Assembly (NCBI GenBank): GCA_900763245.1
Contig: CAAFJQ010000072.1
Span: forward strand, 1 to 12,185
Direction of reading: 5' to 3'
DNA: 12,185 nt
Source: Bacilli bacterium
GTDB lineage: Bacteria; Bacillota_I; Bacilli_A; RFN20; CAG-288
A program made the position numbers and the translations under genes. This document shows positions 1 to 7,205 of the stretch, piece after piece. Below the pieces are notes generated by a model. It worked only from the letters and a program-made list of their open reading frames with translations, was not told the DNA's origin and searched no databases. Position 1 is the stretch's first letter. Each line of letters starts with the position of its first letter.

Positions 1-380
1 GACAAAGCATATTCAAATTACATGCATCATATAGACATTTCCATATTTTTCTCCGGAATTTCATTTAGAAGACGGGACATTCAAGGGATACAGCAACACT
101 AATGTTTATCCTTTTGTTATTATATTTGTAAGGGCTAACATTTAATATCATTAAAAATAAAGGAGACATTTTGACTTATTTTGTTCAAAAAGTGGAATAT
201 GCTTTTTTCATCTTTTTCTTTGTTCATTTTCAACTATGGCTAAATATCCTTTTCCTATACTTGTTTTCAACAGAAATGCTCTGTTCTTCAAAGATAAGAT
301 GTTTTATTCACGAAAAAGAGACCACAGGAGTGAGACTCATAAACAGAAACTGTTTTTTCTTCGCTTTTTGTTGTCTGATT
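1..380. other. Left flank without a convincing gene
   Basis: No convincing complete gene. An open plus-strand frame runs in from the edge and stops with TAA at 100-102 (33 residues, ending RRRDIQGIQQH). It may be the 3' end of a gene outside the window, but it is too short to judge. A frame starting with TTG at 171 has a good ribosome site (AAAGGAG, 159-165) but is rich in Phe, Leu and Cys and runs antisense into the end of the GH43 gene, so I do not call it. A small plus-strand hairpin, AAACAG-AAA-CTGTTT followed by more T (341-358), could end a plus-strand transcript. Confidence 0.4.
313..338 (-). terminator. Probable intrinsic terminator of the GH43 gene
   Basis: Read on the minus strand, an imperfect hairpin (outer GAG/CTC, inner CAC/GTG, loop TCCT, one T-T mismatch and one bulge) at 318-338 is followed by TTTTT (313-317). 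It lies about 45 bp after the GH43 stop codon, in the right orientation. The stem is modest, so this is a moderate call. Confidence 0.45.
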
Positions 381-2846
381 CTATTGACTGACCTTGAAAG
401 TAGAGAAAGAGACATCCGCATTATGGGAGAAAACACCCGCTCTTCCTCTTAACGGTCCGACATTGGAGGAGCAGTCAATGACGACTTTGTCATCGATATA
501 GAATTTATAGTTGTTGTTCTGCTGGACAGCTTTCAGATGATAAGTCTTTCCATCTTCAAAGAAGAACTTTCCTCCCTTGATCTGATTGGAGAAATTGAAG
601 TCAGCATAATTCATTGCTGCTTTTCCGTTGGCGACAACAAATTGGTAACCGGTATAACTGGTAGGATCATTGACATCATCTTCTTCGATGGAATAGTCTT
701 TGACATTCATGATGATACCGGCATAGCCATCCGGTTCAATGGAATGGACTGTCATATCCGTTTCGATTGTCGCTTCAGAATACTCTTCTTCTGTCAATAA
801 ACCGAAAGCACCTTCGTTTTCGCTTCTGATGCCGGTCTTTGTCTGTGTGAGCTTCGTATAAGAACCTTTTCTTCCGACCAAGGATGAAAGATCATCATTA
901 GCAAGATCTAGATCATAACCATCGACAGCATTGACTTCCTCATAATGGATTTCATTCAGTGCCAAGGTATCTCCTGTATTGACGAATGTGATATTGTGAG
1001 CGCCAGGAGTTAGCTCGATATCAGCAACTTTGACTAAGGCATCTCCGTCCTCTTTCTTCGGAACAGAGCCATTCAACGTCACTTCTTTTTCAACTGCGCC
1101 ATCGACTTTGACCTGGAAGGAAGAGGCGACATAATCGCCAGGAATACGAATGGAAAGCTGATACTTCTCAGCAGCATGAGCGTACATGCGATAGGTTGCA
1201 AAATCACCATCGTTCTTTAAGATGAGATTATGGGAACCAGTATTGTTGTAAAGTTTCTTGGAAGTGACTTCCTCTATGCCGGAACCTGTAGTCAAGTATG
1301 ACAAGTCAGGATCATAATTGCTGGCCAAGGAGACTTCATCGTTATACGCTTTTTTATCAGAAGAGCCTAAAGCGGCATTGCTGAAAGCGGAATATCCAAT
1401 CTCCGTAAAGTCGGTTTCAGGATATCCGATTTTTCCGCCGTTCAAGGTGATGTTATCTTCATCGATCTTCATCATATTGTCAAAATAGAGGACAAGTCTC
1501 TTATCTTTGTACTGAAGTCTGTAGTTATGATAGACACCAGTATCGAATTCATGAGACAAAGTGCCTTCTGCAATCTTAGTCTCTGCTCCGTCTGTAACAG
1601 TATGGACAGTGAGCGTATTATTGATGAATTCGATATAAGAATAGTTTTTCTCATCCTGATAGGAGAAGATCATCTTTCCTTCACCGATAGTATTGAACTC
1701 AACGGAGAAGGTATCTTTAGTCGATAAAGAGGATAGATACTTATTCCCGACAAGCTCATAAGATTCAGTCCCTTCGCTATAGAAAGGAGGAAGTTCTGTT
1801 CCGACACAGTCATCCGGTCTTACAAAGTTCGTGACCATATTCGGTCCATCGAAAGAGAGACGGGAGAAATTGAGATATCTTGTTCTTCCTGGGATCATGT
1901 TGTGATAGGCGATATAGTAAGAATCAAGATCAGGTCCTAAGACAATACAGGAATGTCCTAAGCCCCAGAAGGAATCTCCGGTTTCAAGAAGGACCGTCTT
2001 CTTTCTTTCAAAAGAGGAGGAAGAAAGAAGATTGCTTCCCTTGGGTGCATAGCAATAATCGACACGATAGTCTCTATTGATATAGTTGGTGCCAGTCCAA
2101 GTCATATAGTACTCACCATAACGGTTGAGAAGATATGGGCCTTCGTTCCATCCGCCCATATGACAGGCGCCGATCGGTGTCTGGAAATAACTTCCGTCCT
2201 CATTCTGCCTGAAATCGGTAAAATCATCATTCATCTCATAGCCTTGTATACATCCGCTTCCGGCTCCGTACATAAGAATTCTCTCATCATCCGTGATAAA
2301 GAATGAACCATCGATGCTTCTTTGAACATTCTCCGTGATGACATTGAAAGGGCCTTCCGGTCTTTCGCTGCTTAAGATATAGTGGCCTTTTCCGGATGGG
2401 GATGTGATCATATAGAACATGTCGTTGAAGTAGATGACTTCCGGAGCAAATGGAGTGCCATCCTTAGGTGCTGCTATTCCGTCTTTTGAATATTCGTAGC
2501 AGTATCCTCTTCCGTTGACACCATTGTCAACCGGTTCCCAGCTGAACATATCGCTTGAGACATAACAGCGGACTGCTCTGCCGTTTGTCGTCGGATAGAG
2601 ATAGTATTTTCCGTTGAAACGATAGACGAAAGGATCGGCGGTCTCCTGTCCGCCTGACATCTTGATGAGGTTATCATAGGTAAGAACATCATCTATCTTA
2701 TTGAGTTCTTCATCTGTCGGTTTATGAATAGATGGCGTATTGTCGATTTTGTCTGTTTCCTTAGCTGATTCACTTTCTTTGTTTCCACATCCCACTGTGG
2801 AAAGAAGAAGGAAAGGAAGCATGAATATCGATGATTTGTTTTTCAT
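381..2846 (-). CDS. Glycoside hydrolase family 43 lipoprotein, multidomain
   Basis: Surface-anchored hydrolase of 821 residues, probably acting on arabinose- or xylose-containing glycans; substrate not predictable. A lipoprotein signal peptide ends at Cys20 (STVGC), followed by an acidic linker. Residues about 65-350 match the GH43 five-bladed propeller: Asp71 in ADPF (general base position), APEV at 134-137, Asp179 in SIDGSFF (pKa modulator), Glu235 in NEGPYLL (general acid) and His298 in GLGHSC. Three beta-rich regions follow: about 365-490 (GH43 C-terminal-like beta-sandwich), 530-638 (CBM6/35-like) and 645-821 (concanavalin-like, resembling DUF1080). The last three are assigned by general look only. 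Start ATG at 2844-2846 has GAGGTG 7 nt upstream. It lies 96 bp downstream of the flavodoxin gene on the same strand, with its own candidate -10 and palindrome. The GH43 call is strong; accessory domain names are less certain. Confidence 0.93.
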   Translation of the reverse strand: MKNKSSIFMLPFLLLSTVGCGNKESESAKETDKIDNTPSIHKPTDEELNKIDDVLTYDNLIKMSGGQETADPFVYRFNGKYYLYPTTNGRAVRCYVSSDMFSWEPVDNGVNGRGYCYEYSKDGIAAPKDGTPFAPEVIYFNDMFYMITSPSGKGHYILSSERPEGPFNVITENVQRSIDGSFFITDDERILMYGAGSGCIQGYEMNDDFTDFRQNEDGSYFQTPIGACHMGGWNEGPYLLNRYGEYYMTWTGTNYINRDYRVDYCYAPKGSNLLSSSSFERKKTVLLETGDSFWGLGHSCIVLGPDLDSYYIAYHNMIPGRTRYLNFSRLSFDGPNMVTNFVRPDDCVGTELPPFYSEGTESYELVGNKYLSSLSTKDTFSVEFNTIGEGKMIFSYQDEKNYSYIEFINNTLTVHTVTDGAETKIAEGTLSHEFDTGVYHNYRLQYKDKRLVLYFDNMMKIDEDNITLNGGKIGYPETDFTEIGYSAFSNAALGSSDKKAYNDEVSLASNYDPDLSYLTTGSGIEEVTSKKLYNNTGSHNLILKNDGDFATYRMYAHAAEKYQLSIRIPGDYVASSFQVKVDGAVEKEVTLNGSVPKKEDGDALVKVADIELTPGAHNITFVNTGDTLALNEIHYEEVNAVDGYDLDLANDDLSSLVGRKGSYTKLTQTKTGIRSENEGAFGLLTEEEYSEATIETDMTVHSIEPDGYAGIIMNVKDYSIEEDDVNDPTSYTGYQFVVANGKAAMNYADFNFSNQIKGGKFFFEDGKTYHLKAVQQNNNYKFYIDDKVVIDCSSNVGPLRGRAGVFSHNADVSFSTFKVSQ

Positions 2847-2869
2847 GTTTTCACCTCGCTGTCAAAAGG

Positions 2870-2896
2870 GTAAGGGAAGCCCTTACAAAGATTGTA
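2870..2896 (-). promoter_or_regulatory. Candidate GH43 promoter -10 with overlapping palindrome
   Basis: On the minus strand TACAAT (2891-2896, 5 of 6 matches to TATAAT) is followed by a perfect inverted repeat, GTAAGGG-CTT-CCCTTAC, at 2870-2886. The repeat would cover the expected transcription start and first transcribed bases, the usual place for a repressor operator. No good -35 is visible. The same repeat could instead form an RNA hairpin ending the upstream flavodoxin transcript, since CCTTTT follows it. Confidence 0.35.
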
Positions 2897-2942
2897 TTAG
2901 ATATATGCGGAAGTTAAAAACATTAAAAATAAAGAGAAGGTA

Positions 2943-3452
2943 TCACTGATGCTTTTCAACCCAGTTCTTGACTCTGTTTCTGGCCTTTGACACTAAACTT
3001 CCCGGAATCGGAAGAGGATCTTTGACATCTGCCCCTTTTGCAAGGTCTTTGATGTGGGAGATGCTGGCTCCTAACCCACTTCCTTCATGCGTGGAAAACG
3101 GATAAATGGTCTTTCCTTTCAAGTCAGCATGCTTCAGGAAACTGATGACAGGAGAAGGGAGGTCCTCCCAGAAAATCGGATATCCTAAATAGACAACATC
3201 GTAGGATGATAAATCCGGATAGGAGAGAAGTTCCCTTTCAGCTTTAGCAAACTGATCGTTCTGTGCCTGTGCTACACAGGTTTCATAATCAGAAGAATAA
3301 GGTTTTTTCAAAACAAGCGGAAAGAGTTCTCCATTCGTTGCTTCCTGAATGTAGTCTGCGATTCTTTCTGTGTTTCCGACTTCTAGTTTTCTGACTTCTC
3401 CGTCCACCCAGTTTTCGTCTCTTCTAGAATAATATACGATGATTGTTTTCAT
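2943..3452 (-). CDS. Flavodoxin family protein
   Basis: Small FMN-binding electron carrier or reductase of 169 residues, cytosolic. The N-terminus MKTIIVYYSR opens the first beta strand. The FMN phosphate loop has the expanded form of the Flavodoxin_4-like group, with GNTERIADYI at 26-35 after a 15-residue insertion. LGYPIFWEDLPSPV (89-102) is the family's conserved region after strand 3, and FSTHEGSGLGAS (119-130) fits the second flavin-ring contact loop. I choose ATG at 3450-3452 because GGGGAG lies 7 nt upstream; an in-frame TTG 15 nt earlier would place the ribosome site inside the gene. It is transcribed divergently from the lysine riboswitch operon, upstream of the GH43 gene. Redox partner unknown; no sequence link to the hydrolase function. 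Confidence 0.88.
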   Translation of the reverse strand: MKTIIVYYSRRDENWVDGEVRKLEVGNTERIADYIQEATNGELFPLVLKKPYSSDYETCVAQAQNDQFAKAERELLSYPDLSSYDVVYLGYPIFWEDLPSPVISFLKHADLKGKTIYPFSTHEGSGLGASISHIKDLAKGADVKDPLPIPGSLVSKARNRVKNWVEKHQ

Positions 3453-3476
3453 GTCTGTTCTCCCCAACTGACTAAT

Positions 3477-3482
3477 AGTATA
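3477..3482 (-). promoter_or_regulatory. Candidate -10 for the flavodoxin gene
   Basis: TATACT on the minus strand (5 of 6 matches) lies 24 bp upstream of the flavodoxin ATG, inside the divergent intergenic region. No convincing -35 sits at the usual distance, so this is tentative. Confidence 0.35.
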
Positions 3483-3555
3483 ACGGGAAAATCAGATAAA
3501 GAAATGAAAGAAAGGGCTTTTACGCAAAAATATATCAGTTTGTCAAGAATTATCC

Positions 3556-3583
3556 TTGCAGAAAAAGATTATTGTTGTAAACT
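3556..3583 (+). promoter_or_regulatory. Candidate promoter of the lysine riboswitch operon
   Basis: TTGCAG (3556-3561, 4 of 6) and TAAACT (3578-3583, 4 of 6) are 16 bp apart. The predicted start near 3590 falls just before the first paired base of the riboswitch, which is the main support. Confidence 0.5.
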
Positions 3584-3592
3584 ATGTGCGTC

Positions 3593-3768
3593 AGATCGAA
3601 TAGAGGAGCGATTACAAATCAGTACTACTTCCATCAAGACCATTGGGAAGCTAGGAAAGGTAAGAATCGCCGAAACCTTCATTCTTAGGTCAGAAGAATG
3701 TTGAGTTGGGACATAGGGAAATACCTTATGTACTCTCCGAAGCCAGGCTTCGGTTGGCACTATTGATA
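3593..3768 (+). promoter_or_regulatory. Lysine riboswitch (L-box) aptamer
   Basis: The lysine-sensing leader RNA is recognisable by conserved blocks AGAGGAGCG (3602-3610), AGTA (3621-3624), GGAAAGG (3654-3660), CGCCGAA (3669-3675) and TTGGCACTAT (3754-3763). The helices can be traced: P1 pairs AAUAG/CUAUU and AUC/GAU (3595-3603 with 3760-3767, one bulged G); P2 is CTTCC/GGAAG (3628-3650 region); P3 is CATTCTT/AAGAATG (around loop AGGTCAG); P4 is ACATA/TATGT (3711-3731); P5 is CCGAAG/CTTCGG (3737-3753). The P2-P3 kissing loop is preserved, GACC (3638-3641) with GGTC (3688-3691). In this family lysine binding represses the downstream gene. Its position before an amino-acid ABC transporter indicates feedback control of lysine uptake. 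Confidence 0.93.
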
Positions 3769-3771
3769 GCA

Positions 3772-3835
3772 GTCCTTGCTTTGTGAAAGGTCGCTGATTA
3801 GTGCGACCTGATTCATGAAAGGGGGACATTTTTTT
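3772..3835 (+). promoter_or_regulatory. Expression platform: terminator-like stem holding the ribosome site
   Basis: GTCCTT-g-CTTT (3772-3782) can pair with AAAG-GGGGAC (3818-3827), enclosing a separate perfect hairpin, GGTCGC/GCGACC (3789-3808). The outer stem is followed at once by T7 (3829-3835) and then by the ATG. The 3' arm contains the ribosome site AAAGGGGG, so the same stem could both terminate transcription and hide the ribosome site. The competing CTTT/AAAG hairpin (3779-3788) is one possible alternative fold. Which route is used in the cell cannot be told from sequence. Confidence 0.55.
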
Positions 3836-4717
3836 ATGTCTTTGAAACACACATTGCCGGTTTTGCTGTTTTCGTTGTCGTCTTTATTCTCCTGTGGTAC
3901 TAGTACAAAAGTACAAAAAGAGATCACTATGGATGGTAAGACATTCACTGTCGAAGCCAATGAGCTTGTCATCGGAATGGAATGCAATTATTCTCCGTTC
4001 AATTGGACAACGACGACAGAAAGCGAATATACGCTTCCGATTTCAAAAAGCGAATATGCAGACGGATATGATATTCAGGTTGCAAAGATTCTCTCCGAGA
4101 AAATGCAGATGGATGTCAGAATCGTCAAGGAACAATGGGAGTCTCTGATTGAAGACTGCAACATGGGTAACACCAATCTTATTTTAGCAGGTATGACAGA
4201 TACAGAAGAGAGAAGACAGTCTGTCGCGTTCAGCGATGAATATTACCGCTCTGAAGTTGTTCTTCTTGTCAAAAAAGAGGTGGCCGATCAGTATGAAGGA
4301 CAGGTTCTTGACAACGAGCAGCTGAAGACATTGCTGAGCGGGAAACAGGTCATCTCTCAGAAAGATACAGTCGAAGATGATATTATCGATACCTTTGCCA
4401 AAGAGTATCAGTCCGTCCATGTTCCTGGTCAAACAACTTATGGCTTAGCAGCTAAAGATGTAGAGCAGGGAATCGCTTTTGCACTCACTGTCGAGCTTCC
4501 TGTTGCAAACGCCTATGTCTCTTCGATGAATTCTGTCGGCATCATCCATATCCAGCAAGATATCTTAGGAGTCGATTTATCTGAACTGGGTGTCTCTATC
4601 GGCATCAAAAAAGGAAATGACGGCTTGAAAGAAGCTGTGAATCATGTCTTGTCAACAATCAGTGAAGAGGAAAGAAATAGAATGATGAACGAAGCCGTAG
4701 AAAGAAGTGCCCAATAA
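3836..4717 (+). CDS. Amino-acid ABC transporter substrate-binding lipoprotein (probably lysine)
   Basis: Membrane-anchored solute-binding protein of family 3 (SBP_bac_3), 293 residues, delivering substrate to the adjacent permease. The signal peptide ends in LFSC with lipid-modified Cys20. The mature part starts with ELVIGMECNYSPFNW (43-57), the usual first strand and ligand-pocket aromatics, then GYDIQVAKILSEKM (77-90). LILAGMTDTEERRQSVAFSD (115-134) includes the T-x-x-R pattern (Thr123, Arg126) whose Arg normally binds the amino-acid carboxylate. I start at ATG 3836 because AAAGGGGG ends 10 nt upstream and the mature lipobox spacing fits; the in-frame ATG at 3815 has no ribosome site. The stop overlaps the permease ATG (TAATG). 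Lysine specificity rests on the riboswitch, not on the protein alone. Confidence 0.92.
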   Translation: MSLKHTLPVLLFSLSSLFSCGTSTKVQKEITMDGKTFTVEANELVIGMECNYSPFNWTTTTESEYTLPISKSEYADGYDIQVAKILSEKMQMDVRIVKEQWESLIEDCNMGNTNLILAGMTDTEERRQSVAFSDEYYRSEVVLLVKKEVADQYEGQVLDNEQLKTLLSGKQVISQKDTVEDDIIDTFAKEYQSVHVPGQTTYGLAAKDVEQGIAFALTVELPVANAYVSSMNSVGIIHIQQDILGVDLSELGVSIGIKKGNDGLKEAVNHVLSTISEEERNRMMNEAVERSAQ

Positions 4718-5499
4718 TGTCAGAGGATATCTCTTATCTTTTCAGCCACTATTGGCAGTTCTATCTGAAAGGTACTTTATCGACCATCATTCTTTCTGTT
4801 ATCGGCACATTCGGCGGTCTTTTCTTAGGCATCTTCTTAGCCTTCGGAAAAAGACTGACAACTAAGAATCTTCCATGGTATCAGAAGCTTTATCGCTATC
4901 CGATCAAGTTTCTCTGTTCCTTGTACTCTCTTGTCATACGCGGAACACCGATGATGGTTCAAGCCATGCTTTTCAAATACGGAAGCCAGTTGATCTTCAA
5001 TCTCAACTGGAACAATGTCCTTCCGGGCGTCGATACTTTCAACGGCTGGCTGATTGCAGGTCTTATTGTCATCACCTTCAACACTGCCGCCTATATGGGT
5101 GAAATCGTCATAGCCGGATTAAACGGAATCGATCCCGGACAGAATGAGGGTGCTAGGTCACTGGGAATGAACTCATTTGAGACCTTATTCCATGTCACAC
5201 TCCCACAGGCGCTTCGCAACTCCATTCCGACAATCGGAAACGAATGGGTTGTCAACATTAAGGATTCATCCGTTCTGAATGTCATCGCTGTCAGTGAGCT
5301 TTTCTACAACGCTGAATCTGCAGCGAGCAAGAACTACAAATACATGGCCACTTATCTCATCATCGCATGCATCTATCTGTTGTTGACCGTCGTTGCTACT
5401 TTGATACTGAAATTTGTTGAATTCAAACTGGATGGAAAGAAGGTCAAAGTCGAATTCAGTAAGCTTCTGTTCCATTTCCATCATAAAAAGGAGGCCTGA
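4717..5499 (+). CDS. Amino-acid ABC transporter permease (HisM/GlnP family)
   Basis: Integral membrane subunit of 260 residues forming the channel of the importer, probably as a homodimer since only one permease gene is present. Hydrophobic helices lie at about 17-44, 66-88, 110-132, 172-195 and 210-233. The RGTPMMVQ segment (75-82) is typical of the polar amino-acid permease family. The cytoplasmic EAA loop that docks on the ATPase is at about 141-164 (GARSLGMNSFETLFHVTLPQ). The ATG overlaps the preceding TAA by one base and has only a weak ribosome site, so translational coupling to the binding protein is likely. The basic tail (about 240-260, rich in Lys and His) is longer than usual and contains the ribosome site of the next gene. 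Confidence 0.93.
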   Translation: MSEDISYLFSHYWQFYLKGTLSTIILSVIGTFGGLFLGIFLAFGKRLTTKNLPWYQKLYRYPIKFLCSLYSLVIRGTPMMVQAMLFKYGSQLIFNLNWNNVLPGVDTFNGWLIAGLIVITFNTAAYMGEIVIAGLNGIDPGQNEGARSLGMNSFETLFHVTLPQALRNSIPTIGNEWVVNIKDSSVLNVIAVSELFYNAESAASKNYKYMATYLIIACIYLLLTVVATLILKFVEFKLDGKKVKVEFSKLLFHFHHKKEA

Positions 5500-5501
5500 A
5501 A

Positions 5502-6296
5502 ATGTCATTGCTTGAAGTCAATCATTTAGCTAAGACTTTCTCTAGCGACACTGTCGTTCTGAAAGATGTCTCCTTTTCAGTCAATAAAGGAGACTGTGTC
5601 ACCATCATCGGTTCATCCGGAAGCGGAAAATCGACTCTTTTAAGATGTATTGGATTGCTTGAGAAGCCGACAGCTGGTTCAATCCTTTTTGATGGAAAGA
5701 ATATCTTGTCCAATGAGATGAGCGAAAAAGACGTCCATAAGAAGATGCAGATGGTCTTCCAGTCCTTCAATCTTTTCAACAATATGGATGTATTGAAGAA
5801 TTGCATGATCGGACAGACACTTGTTCTGAAGAGAAAAAAAGAGGAAGCAAAAAAAATCGCTCTTGAGAACCTGAAAAGAGTCGGACTTGAAGATCGAGTT
5901 CATTTCAAAATCAGAGATTTATCCGGCGGACAGAAGCAGCGTGTTGCTATCGCTAGAGCGCTCTCGATGAATCCAGACATCATCCTCTTTGATGAACCTA
6001 CCTCCGCTCTTGACCCTGAAATGGTCAATGAAGTGCTGAAGGTCATGAAAGAACTGGCCTCTTTGAAAGTGACGATGATCGTTGTCACCCATGAGATGAC
6101 TTTTGCCAAAGAGGTATCGGATAAAGTCATCTTCATGAACGATGGTGTCATCAGAGTGGAAGGAACACCGAAAGAAGTATTTGAAGATAGCAAGGATGAA
6201 AGACTTCTTTCGTTCCTCAACAGACCGAACAAATCACCGGTATTCAAACCCAGAGAGCCCGAAAAGCTTTTCCAAAAGACCTTGATCGGAGACTAA
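5502..6296 (+). CDS. Amino-acid ABC transporter ATP-binding protein
   Basis: ATPase of the polar amino-acid importer (GlnQ/HisP type), 264 residues, cytoplasmic and bound to the permease. All nucleotide-binding elements are intact: Walker A GSSGSGKST (37-45), Q-loop Gln87, signature LSGGQ (140-144), Walker B IILFDE (160-165), D-loop SALD (168-171) and switch His197. A basic tail of about 20 residues (from 245) follows the usual end of the domain. The ribosome site AAGGAGG (5488-5494) lies 7 nt before the ATG, inside the end of the permease gene, so this subunit is probably translated strongly. It completes a three-gene transporter under the lysine riboswitch. Confidence 0.95.
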   Translation: MSLLEVNHLAKTFSSDTVVLKDVSFSVNKGDCVTIIGSSGSGKSTLLRCIGLLEKPTAGSILFDGKNILSNEMSEKDVHKKMQMVFQSFNLFNNMDVLKNCMIGQTLVLKRKKEEAKKIALENLKRVGLEDRVHFKIRDLSGGQKQRVAIARALSMNPDIILFDEPTSALDPEMVNEVLKVMKELASLKVTMIVVTHEMTFAKEVSDKVIFMNDGVIRVEGTPKEVFEDSKDERLLSFLNRPNKSPVFKPREPEKLFQKTLIGD

Positions 6297-6313
6297 TTTC
6301 TATCTTTTCTTTC

Positions 6314-6334
6314 GCTATATGTTTAAAATATAGC
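6314..6334. repeat. Perfect inverted repeat in the ABC-DUF3737 gap
   Basis: GCTATAT (6314-6320) and ATATAGC (6328-6334) form a 7-bp inverted repeat with a 7-nt centre, in the 55-bp gap before the DUF3737 ATG. There is no T-tract after it, so it is not an obvious terminator. It could be a protein-binding site, a weak mRNA hairpin, or chance in AT-rich DNA. Confidence 0.4.
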
Positions 6335-6351
6335 TATCCGTGGAGGTATGT

Positions 6352-7205
6352 ATGGACATCAGAATCGAAGATCAGCATTTCACAGGCGAAAGAGCCCTGT
6401 TCAAATGTCATAACAAAACTATTTCTCACTGTTTGTTTGATGATGGGGAATCCCCTTTAAAAGAAGGAAGAAACCTTATCGTAGACCATTGCACATTCGG
6501 TTGGAAATATCCGCTTTGGTACGGAGAAAATCATATTGTCAGAAACTCCACCTTCATGGAAATGGCAAGAAGCGGGCTTTGGTATACCAATCATTCCACA
6601 TTCGAAAACTGCCTTCTAATCGCGCCGAAGCTTTTCAGAAGAAGTCACGATCTTTTTCTTTCCGATATCGAATTCAAAGACGCAAAAGAGACTCTTTGGA
6701 CCTGCGACAAGGTCACATTGAAGAATGTCAAAGCTGAAAACGGCGATTACTTCTTAAAGGATTCATCGGATGTTTCAGTCGACAATCTGACTTTGAACGG
6801 AAACTACTGCTTTGATGGCGGAAAGAACATCTGTGTTCGCAATTCAGTTTTAAACAGCAAGGATGCTTTCTGGAACTGTAAAATGTCTATGTTGAAAACT
6901 CGACGATTGTTGGTGAATATTTTGGATGGAACAGCAAGAACATCGTCTTAAAGAACTGCAAAGTCATCTCCCATCAGGGATTCTGTTATATCGAGAATCT
7001 GAAGATGATCGATTGCATCATCGAAGACTCTGATCTGATATTCGAATACTGTTCGAATATCGATATCGATGTCAAGTCGAGACTTCTTTCTGTCAAGAAT
7101 CCTCTTTCAGGAAGAATCTCTTCCTATGGTATCGATGAGCGCATCTTAGATGATGAATCCATTGATAAAAGCAAAGTCGAATACAGCACAAAGGAGACTT
7201 TATGA
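6352..7205 (+). pseudogene. DUF3737 family beta-helix protein, frameshifted
   Basis: The frame from ATG 6352 (ribosome site GGAGG 6342-6346) encodes repeated short coils of the form N-x-x-V-x-N-S-x-F/L with many Trp, Tyr and Asn residues, including PLWYGENHIVRNSTF (54-68). This matches the right-handed beta-helix proteins of family DUF3737, whose biochemical role is unknown to me. The frame breaks at codon 177, in AAAA at 6880-6883, and then stops at 6949-6951. Reading one base back restores the family sequence at once (NVYVENSTIVGEYFGWNSKN and so on) through to TGA at 7203-7205. One extra A would give an intact protein of about 284 residues, close to family length. It overlaps the next ATG by 4 nt, so it sits in the lysine operon. 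Either a recent mutation or a base-call error. Confidence 0.85.

Noticed and set aside
171..452. Plus-strand frame with a good ribosome site and TTG start
   Set aside because: Very Phe/Leu/Cys-rich, includes two hairpins that look like terminators, and its end is antisense to the GH43 gene; no coding character.
149..2934. 14-base direct repeat CATTAAAAATAAAG at 149-162 and 2921-2934 flanking the GH43 gene, suggesting a mobile cargo gene
   Set aside because: The word is almost pure AT and such matches are expected by chance in AT-rich DNA of this length; no terminal inverted repeats or transposase.
3569..3850. Minus-strand frames across the intergenic region as a gene
   Set aside because: They are antisense to the lysine riboswitch, whose RNA structure explains the sequence.
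6877..6885. Programmed ribosomal frameshift in DUF3737
   Set aside because: Only four A, no X-XXY-YYZ slippery heptamer, and a -1 slip would pair tRNA-Lys with TAA; a mutation or base-call error is simpler.
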